Below, one piece after another: positions 6,290-13,280 of a stretch of 13,280 nt of DNA. The notes below the pieces were generated by a model, which did no database searches, was not told the DNA's origin, and saw only the letters and a program-made list of their open reading frames with translations. Where the stretch lies: contig JAJYGY010000280.1 in assembly GCA_021790555.1 (NCBI GenBank), forward strand, positions 1 to 13,280, written 5' to 3'. The translations under genes and the position numbers were made by a program. Position 1 is the first letter of the stretch. Every line of letters begins with the position of its first letter. This DNA is from a bacterium. GTDB taxonomy: Bacteria; Oederibacteriota; JAJYGY01.

Positions 6290-6781
6290 TCAGGGAAGGT
6301 TCCCCTTGACCCTCTCCACGGCCACGCGGGCCGCCTCGAATTCCGGGGACAGCTCCAGGGCCTTCTGGTAGGACCTGAGGGCCGAAGCCCACTCCCGGCG
6401 TTTCTCCTGCACCCGGCCCAGGTTGTAGAAGGGGAAGTGCCGGTTGGCGTAGCGCCTGGCCAGCACGGCCTTTTCCAGGTAGGGGATGGCCTCGTCGTCC
6501 CGGCCCATCTCGATGTAGTAGGCCCCGATGTCGTTGTAGGGGTTGCCGAAATCGGGGTCGATCTGGATGGCCTTCTGGCACTGCTCGATGGCCTTCTCGA
6601 ACTTCAGCTGGAAGCTGTAGGCCCATCCCATGAAGGTGTAGGCCTCGGCCGTGGGGTGCCATTCCAGGGAATGGGCGTAGAGGTACATGGCCCTTTCCAC
6701 GTCCCCCTCCATGTGGGCCTCGTACCCCGCCACGAAGGCGTCCCTGGCCCGCTTCTTCTCCTTTTGGATGGCTCGGCTCAA
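6290..6781 (-). CDS. Small TPR-repeat protein, probable TTG start
   Basis: The 163-residue protein consists of about four TPR helix pairs. Recognisable are ARDAFVAGYEAHMEGDVERAM (from about 12), TAEAYTFMGWAYSF with FEKAIEQCQKAIQIDPDF (44-78), GNPYNDIGAYYIEMGRDDEAIPYLEKAV (79-106), and HFPFYNLGRVQEKRREWASALRSYQKALELSPEF (115-148). It matches a common compact family of about 150 residues seen in deltaproteobacterial and related genomes, presumably a protein-interaction scaffold in the cytoplasm, since no signal peptide is present. The start is placed at TTG 6781. The frame extends further upstream, but that part overlaps thiC and does not look like TPR sequence, while the family begins near the Lys-rich QKEKKRARDAF helix. 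A GGGGGT stretch lies 3 nt before the TTG. It starts 19 nt after the thiC stop. A shorter start at an internal GTG or ATG is possible but would cut the first repeat. Confidence 0.82.
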   Translation of the reverse strand: MSRAIQKEKKRARDAFVAGYEAHMEGDVERAMYLYAHSLEWHPTAEAYTFMGWAYSFQLKFEKAIEQCQKAIQIDPDFGNPYNDIGAYYIEMGRDDEAIPYLEKAVLARRYANRHFPFYNLGRVQEKRREWASALRSYQKALELSPEFEAARVAVERVKGNLP

Positions 6782-6800
6782 GCGACCCCCGCTGTGGGCA

Positions 6801-8681
<1,881 letters not shown>

Positions 8682-8691
8682 GGAGCGCTCC

Positions 8692-8804
8692 CTAGCAGGT
8701 TGCTGAAATAGGAATACTGCGCAAAAGCAAGGCTTTTGCGGCTCAACGGCCCGGAGGGTCGTTGGGCGCAGGCTGCGCTGGGGACTATTTCAGCAGCCTG
8801 CTAG
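8692..8804. repeat. MITE-like 113-bp inverted-repeat element in the thiC leader
   Basis: Twenty-base ends CTAGCAGGTTGCTGAAATAG (8692-8711) and, inverted, 8785-8804 match at 19 of 20 positions. Between them are three further inverted repeats: CGCAAAAGC/GCTTTTGCG (8720-8740, loop AAG), CAACGGCCC/GGGTCGTTG with one G-T pair (8744-8764, loop GGA), and GCGCAG/CTGCGC (8766-8778). Each end carries CTAG, which could be part of the repeat or a 4-bp target duplication. No transposase frame fits inside, so it would be non-autonomous. The 'CAGCAGGCTGCTGAAA' type end resembles scattered repeats I recall from deltaproteobacterial genomes. Its left end stops exactly at the thiC ribosome-binding site (8692-8688). 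Confidence 0.8.
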
Positions 8805-8841
8805 AATCGACTGCGAACTATCGGGACGGAAGCGTTCACCC

Positions 8842-9798
8842 TCAACCCCTCTCCTCCTCCAGGAAGCGCGTGGCTTCCAGGGCGGCGGCGCAGCCCGTGC
8901 CGGCGGCCGTGATGGCCTGGCGGTAGCGGTGGTCGGCCACGTCGCCGGCGGCGAAGGCGCCCGGCACCACCTTTCCATTCTTCATCACCCGGGTGCGTTC
9001 GTCCACCTTCAGGTAGCCCACCTCGTCCATGTCCAGCTGGCCCTTGAAGGGGTCGGAATTGGGCTTGTGGCCGATGGCCAGGAAGAAGCCCTGGGCCTCC
9101 ACCTCCTCCAGGGCGCCGGTGGAGGTGTTCTTAAGCTTCAATCCCGTCACCTGGTCGGCCCCCAGCACGTCCACCACCTCGAAGGGCGTCTTGAAGGAGA
9201 TCTTGGGGTTGTTGCGGGCGCGCTGCAGCATGATCTTGCTGGCCCGGAATTCGTCGCGGCGGTGCACCAGGGTGACGGACCTGCCGAACTTGGTGAGGAA
9301 GGTGGCCTCCTCCATGGCCGTGTCGCCCCCGCCCACCACGTAGATGGCCTTGTCGCGGAAGAAGAAGCCGTCGCAGGTGGCGCAGGCCGAGACCCCGTGG
9401 CCCCCCAGGCGCTTCTCGTTGGGCAGGCCCAGGTACTTGGCGCTGGCCCCGGTGGAGATGATGAGGCTCTCCGCCTCGATCTCCTGGCCGTTGACGGTCT
9501 TCAGCCGGAAGGGCCGCCGCGAGAGGTCGGCCGAGACCACGTGGTCCATCAGCACCTCGGCGCCGAAGCGCTCGGCCTGCTTCTGGGCCATGGCCATCAG
9601 GTCGGGCCCCATCACGCCCTCGGGAAAGCCGGGGAAGTTCTCCACTTCGGTGGTGGTGGTGAGCTGGCCGCCCAGCACGCCGCCGCCCTCGGGCAGGGGC
9701 ATGCCGGTGACGACCAGGGGCTTGAGGTTGGCGCGGGCCGTGTAGATGGCCGAGGTGAATCCGGAAATGCCGGAACCGACGATGACAACGGAGCGCAT
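8842..9798 (-). CDS. trxB: Thioredoxin reductase (NADPH, FAD)
   Basis: The 318-residue protein has the low-molecular-weight bacterial TrxR layout. It transfers electrons from NADPH through FAD and a redox-active disulfide to thioredoxin. The FAD dinucleotide motif is GSGISG (8-13), a little different from the common GSGPAG. The redox pair is CATC (139-142). The NADPH-binding motif is GGGDTAMEE (156-164), with HRRDEFR (179-185) reading the 2'-phosphate. The C-terminal FAD motif is GAFAAGDVADHRYRQ (280-294). All functional residues are present. The start is ATG at 9798 with AAGGGA 6 nt upstream. It has its own promoter (9891-9863) in the divergent region shared with the SEC-C gene. thiC lies downstream after the inverted-repeat element and may be read from the same promoter. 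Confidence 0.98.
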   Translation of the reverse strand: MRSVVIVGSGISGFTSAIYTARANLKPLVVTGMPLPEGGGVLGGQLTTTTEVENFPGFPEGVMGPDLMAMAQKQAERFGAEVLMDHVVSADLSRRPFRLKTVNGQEIEAESLIISTGASAKYLGLPNEKRLGGHGVSACATCDGFFFRDKAIYVVGGGDTAMEEATFLTKFGRSVTLVHRRDEFRASKIMLQRARNNPKISFKTPFEVVDVLGADQVTGLKLKNTSTGALEEVEAQGFFLAIGHKPNSDPFKGQLDMDEVGYLKVDERTRVMKNGKVVPGAFAAGDVADHRYRQAITAAGTGCAAALEATRFLEEERG

Positions 9799-9862
9799 GG
9801 GGATCCCTTTCTAAAGGAAACGGGGCGGACGACATCCGGCCGGGGTCTTCGTGTTTTCGCAA

Positions 9863-9891
9863 AGAATACCCTCCGGGTTTGGGAAAGTCAA
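9863..9891 (-). promoter_or_regulatory. Sigma70-type promoter for trxB
   Basis: On the minus strand TTGACT (9891-9886), a 17-nt spacer and TATTCT (9868-9863) lie about 65 nt upstream of the trxB ATG. The match to the -35/-10 consensus is good and the spacing optimal. It faces away from the plus-strand promoter at 9914. Confidence 0.7.
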
Positions 9892-9913
9892 CGCGGCCCT
9901 GGCCGGCGGCGCA

Positions 9914-9942
9914 TTGACATTCATCCGGGCTTTCCTTAAATT
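9914..9942 (+). promoter_or_regulatory. Sigma70-type promoter for the SEC-C/barrel/ABC operon
   Basis: TTGACA (9914-9919) is followed after 17 nt by TAAATT (9937-9942), or after 16 nt by TTAAAT. The ATG of the SEC-C gene is 50 nt further on. Its position shows that the in-frame ATG at 9851 is upstream of transcription and cannot be the real start. Confidence 0.65.
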
Positions 9943-9991
9943 AAGAGCCCACGGGCGGGAAAAAGGTTCGCCCCCCTTCCATCGAGGAGCC

Positions 9992-10324
9992 ATGGTCGAA
10001 GCCATCATCGAACAGCGCCACAAGAACACGGGCAGGAACGACGACTGCCCCTGCGGATCCGGAAAGAAGTACAAGAAGTGCCACCTGGCACAGGACGAGG
10101 AGGCCCTGCGCGCCGAGCGGACCCGCCTGGCCGCCGAGGCCGCGGAGAAGGCCAAGGCCGAGCAGGCGAAGGCCGAAGCCGAGGGCAAGGCGGACGAGGC
10201 CGCCCCCAGGGAGGCCGCCCCGGAGCCCAAGATCAAGCCCAAGGAGCCGGCCGCCAAGGCCGCCCCCAAGATGCCCGTGGGAGGGGCCCCCAAGCCCGTC
10301 AGCGCGCCCAGGAAAATGGTCTGA
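9992..10324 (+). CDS. Short SEC-C (SecA C-terminal-type zinc motif) protein with Ala/Lys/Glu tail
   Basis: The 110-residue protein has a SEC-C motif near its N-terminus, CPCGSGKKYKKCH (19-31), in which C19, C21, C30 and H31 should bind one zinc. In SecA this motif contacts SecB and ribosomes. Stand-alone SEC-C proteins are common and mostly uncharacterised. Residues about 34-68 are Ala/Glu/Lys/Arg-rich and likely form a helix or coiled coil. The rest is a Pro/Ala/Lys-rich, probably disordered tail. The start is ATG at 9992 with GAGGAG 2 nt upstream, which is short spacing. The frame is open further upstream to an ATG at 9851, but the promoter at 9914-9942 lies inside that extension. It is the first gene of a plus-strand operon, 19 nt before the barrel gene. 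Confidence 0.85.
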   Translation: MVEAIIEQRHKNTGRNDDCPCGSGKKYKKCHLAQDEEALRAERTRLAAEAAEKAKAEQAKAEAEGKADEAAPREAAPEPKIKPKEPAAKAAPKMPVGGAPKPVSAPRKMV

Positions 10325-10343
10325 CCCAGGAAGGAGGTGCCCC

Positions 10344-11210
10344 GTGAGCCTGTTTTCCGCCCGGCCGGCCAGGTTTGGCGGCCTGATCCTGTGCCTGGGA
10401 CTTCTCTGGGCCTGCCCCCGCGCGCGGGCCGCGGACAGCGCGGGCAACGAGCTCAGCGCCGGCTGGCGCGTCTTCCTGAGCTTCGGCAGCACCATCCTGA
10501 GGAACACCGACGCCCAGGGCTTCCTCACCCAGATCCCCTCCGGCGCCCAGGCCCCCCAGACCAGCTTCGGCGACGCCGAGCAGTTCGGCGCCGGCATGGA
10601 GTGGCAGCGCCCGGACGGCTGGGGCTCGGAGCTGGGCGTGGATTTCGGCCAGCCCTGGCAGGCCCAGGCCACCTATGCCGACCCCAACGGCCAGTTCGAC
10701 GACTACCAGCTCAACCAGCAGTGGTTCCTCAGCAGCCTGTACTTCAGCCCGGGCTACACCTGGATCACCGACGCCCAGGGCACGGCCTTCCTGGGCCTGC
10801 GGCTGGAGGAGGGCTACCTGGCCGGCAGCTCGCAGGTGGTGGACGGACTGGACCACCTGAGCGGCACGCGGAACTTCAGCTCCGCGGCCTTCGGCTTCGG
10901 CCCGGTGCTGCGGGTGGAGCGGGTGCTCAGCACCTTCCCCCACATGAGCTGGTCGCTGAACCTGGGGTACCGGTTTCTGACCTTCCCCGGGGTGTGGGTC
11001 AACTCCAGCAGCGGCGACTTCGCCTCCTCGGGCCCGGGCGCCAGCCTGGCCGACCTCGGCAACGGCTTCAAGCCGGACCTTTCCGGATTCTTCTTCCGCC
11101 TGAGCCTGGCCTGGGGCCCCCGGCCCCTGACCCACCTGGAAAAGGTGGAATCCCTGGGCCCGTCCCCGGCCTCATCCAGCCCGGCTCCCCCCAAGATTTC
11201 GAGGCCCTGA
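10344..11210 (+). CDS. Predicted outer-membrane beta-barrel protein, unknown family
   Basis: The 288-residue product has a signal peptide (hydrophobic core GGLILCLGLLWACP, likely cut after ARA near residue 29). The mature part alternates short amphipathic beta strands and polar turns, for example GWRVFLSFGSTIL, FGAGMEWQRPDGWGSELGVDFGQP, FLSSLYFSPGYTWIT, AFLGLRLEEGYLAG, WSLNLGYRFLTFPGVWVNSSSG and GFFFRLSLAWGP. These look like an 8- to 10-strand barrel, followed by a Ser/Pro-rich tail. The cysteine in LLWACPRARA lacks a clear lipobox, so it is not called a lipoprotein. No family is recognised, and it does not resemble the barrel protein at 4299-5387. The start is GTG at 10344 with a near-perfect AAGGAGGTG site 4 nt upstream, implying strong translation. 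It is flanked tightly by the SEC-C gene (19 nt) and the ABC transporter (3 nt). Confidence 0.8.
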   Translation: MSLFSARPARFGGLILCLGLLWACPRARAADSAGNELSAGWRVFLSFGSTILRNTDAQGFLTQIPSGAQAPQTSFGDAEQFGAGMEWQRPDGWGSELGVDFGQPWQAQATYADPNGQFDDYQLNQQWFLSSLYFSPGYTWITDAQGTAFLGLRLEEGYLAGSSQVVDGLDHLSGTRNFSSAAFGFGPVLRVERVLSTFPHMSWSLNLGYRFLTFPGVWVNSSSGDFASSGPGASLADLGNGFKPDLSGFFFRLSLAWGPRPLTHLEKVESLGPSPASSSPAPPKISRP

Positions 11211-11213
11211 TCC

Positions 11214-12950
<1,737 letters not shown>

Positions 12951-13034
12951 GCCGCCCCCCACAGACCCAAAATCCGCCAACCACGCGCCCGCCCGCGCCG
13001 TATACCTTGCCGGGAAGGACAGCCGCCATTTCAG
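12951..13034. other. Non-coding stretch after the ABC exporter gene
   Basis: These 84 bases after the transporter stop hold no gene, no clear terminator and no recognisable motif. They lead directly into the 95-bp tandem repeat. With the repeats, 12951-13280 is a gene-free stretch of 330 bases. Confidence 0.6.
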
Positions 13035-13251
13035 GCCGGCTTGGATCCGGGGGGCACGGCCTAAGCTCACGGAGCGGGGCGAAGTCGCCGGGCCCGGAGG
13101 GCCAAAGCCGGCGACCAATCACGGGAAATGCCGGCTTGGATCCGGGGGGCGCGGCCTAAGCTCACGGAGCGGGGCGAAGTCGCCGGGCCCGGAGGGCCCA
13201 AGCCGGCGACCAATCACGGGAAATGCCGGCTTGGATCCGGGGGGCACGGCC
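13035..13251. repeat. Tandem repeat, 95-bp unit, about 2.3 copies
   Basis: Unit 1 (13035-13129) and unit 2 (13130-13224) are identical except at two positions (A13056/G13151 and A13104/C13199). A third copy starts at 13225 and matches for about 27 bases before diverging. Each unit begins GCCGGCTTGGATCC and contains a dyad GTCGCCGG...CCGGCGAC (13084-13091 with 13108-13115 in unit 1) around an inner GGGCCC-GGA-GGGCC hairpin, plus GCTC/GAGC. The period is not a multiple of three, so the repeat is not coding. It could be a VNTR, a structured extragenic repeat, or serial terminators for the ABC operon. Confidence 0.9.
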
Positions 13252-13260
13252 CCGCTCAAC

Positions 13261-13271
13261 GGGGGGGGGGG
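13261..13271. repeat. Homopolymer of 11 G
   Basis: Eleven G bases in a row follow the point where the third 95-bp unit diverges, near the window end. No reading frame uses the tract here. It may be a true slippery tract or a sequencing or assembly artefact at the edge of a repeat. Confidence 0.85.
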
Positions 13272-13280
13272 AGGTCGCGG

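Noticed and set aside
8682..8841. TPP riboswitch upstream of thiC
   Set aside because: Expected location, but the conserved core sequences are absent. The structure there is explained by the inverted-repeat element. A CTGAGA at 5573-5578 on the minus strand is only a hairpin loop near the tRNA.
8929..9939. Plus-strand open frame opposite trxB
   Set aside because: Shadow of trxB. It also runs through the divergent promoters.
9851..9991. N-terminal extension of the SEC-C gene starting at ATG 9851
   Set aside because: The -35/-10 boxes at 9914-9942 lie inside it, and a ribosome site precedes ATG 9992.
12951..13034. Intrinsic terminator after the ABC exporter
   Set aside because: No GC stem followed by a T-run is seen. 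Any termination would have to involve the repeats further on.
13035..13251. CRISPR array
   Set aside because: The units are contiguous 95-bp copies without variable spacers, and no cas gene is present.

Overview
The window is GC-rich Gram-negative chromosomal DNA. Two genes encode predicted signal-peptide outer-membrane barrels. The rest is mostly housekeeping (thiC, trxB, a CAU tRNA) plus envelope or polysaccharide genes. The ThiC, TrxB and TPR proteins and a MITE-like repeat resemble those I know from Desulfobacterota/Deltaproteobacteria- or Acidobacteriota-type genomes. The lineage cannot be fixed from the sequence alone. Nothing here looks like phage, plasmid, CRISPR or a defence island.

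Layout. Everything from 1 to 9798 is on the minus strand, and everything from 9992 to 12950 is on the plus strand. The switch is a compact divergent promoter region (9799-9991) with good -35/-10 boxes in both directions. Reading the minus strand from right to left: trxB (9798-8842), a 113-bp inverted-repeat element, thiC (8681-6801), a small TPR protein (6781-6290, TTG start), a class I methyltransferase (6270-5665), two hairpins, a CAU-anticodon tRNA that looks like tRNA-Ile2 (5560-5487), and an outer-membrane barrel protein (5387-4299). A strong sigma70-type promoter (4286-4257) follows. It leads a three-gene set: a secreted carbohydrate-binding-like protein (4176-3493), a UbiA-family decaprenyl-phosphate phosphoribosyltransferase-like enzyme (3441-2533), and a very large membrane protein that runs off the left edge (2498 to 1). 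The last is a GT39-type glycosyltransferase fused to a DUF2298 (Chlor_Arch_YYY) domain. The plus-strand operon is a SEC-C zinc-motif protein, a second barrel protein and a complete ABC exporter half-transporter. A 95-bp tandem repeat and an 11-G tract lie at the right edge.

How the genes may work together. The left minus-strand set reads as a polyprenyl-phosphate sugar pathway: the UbiA enzyme would make a polyprenyl-phosphoribose donor, and the GT-C/DUF2298 protein is a candidate user of polyprenyl-linked sugars at the periplasmic face. This is inference, because the epimerase genes (dprE1/dprE2 type) are not in the window. trxB, thiC, TPR and methyltransferase are arranged as one possible transcription unit. 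The thiC leader carries a MITE-like repeat and no recognisable TPP riboswitch. The plus-strand operon links an ABC exporter to an outer-membrane protein and a SEC-C protein, which suggests an envelope or export role whose substrate is unknown.
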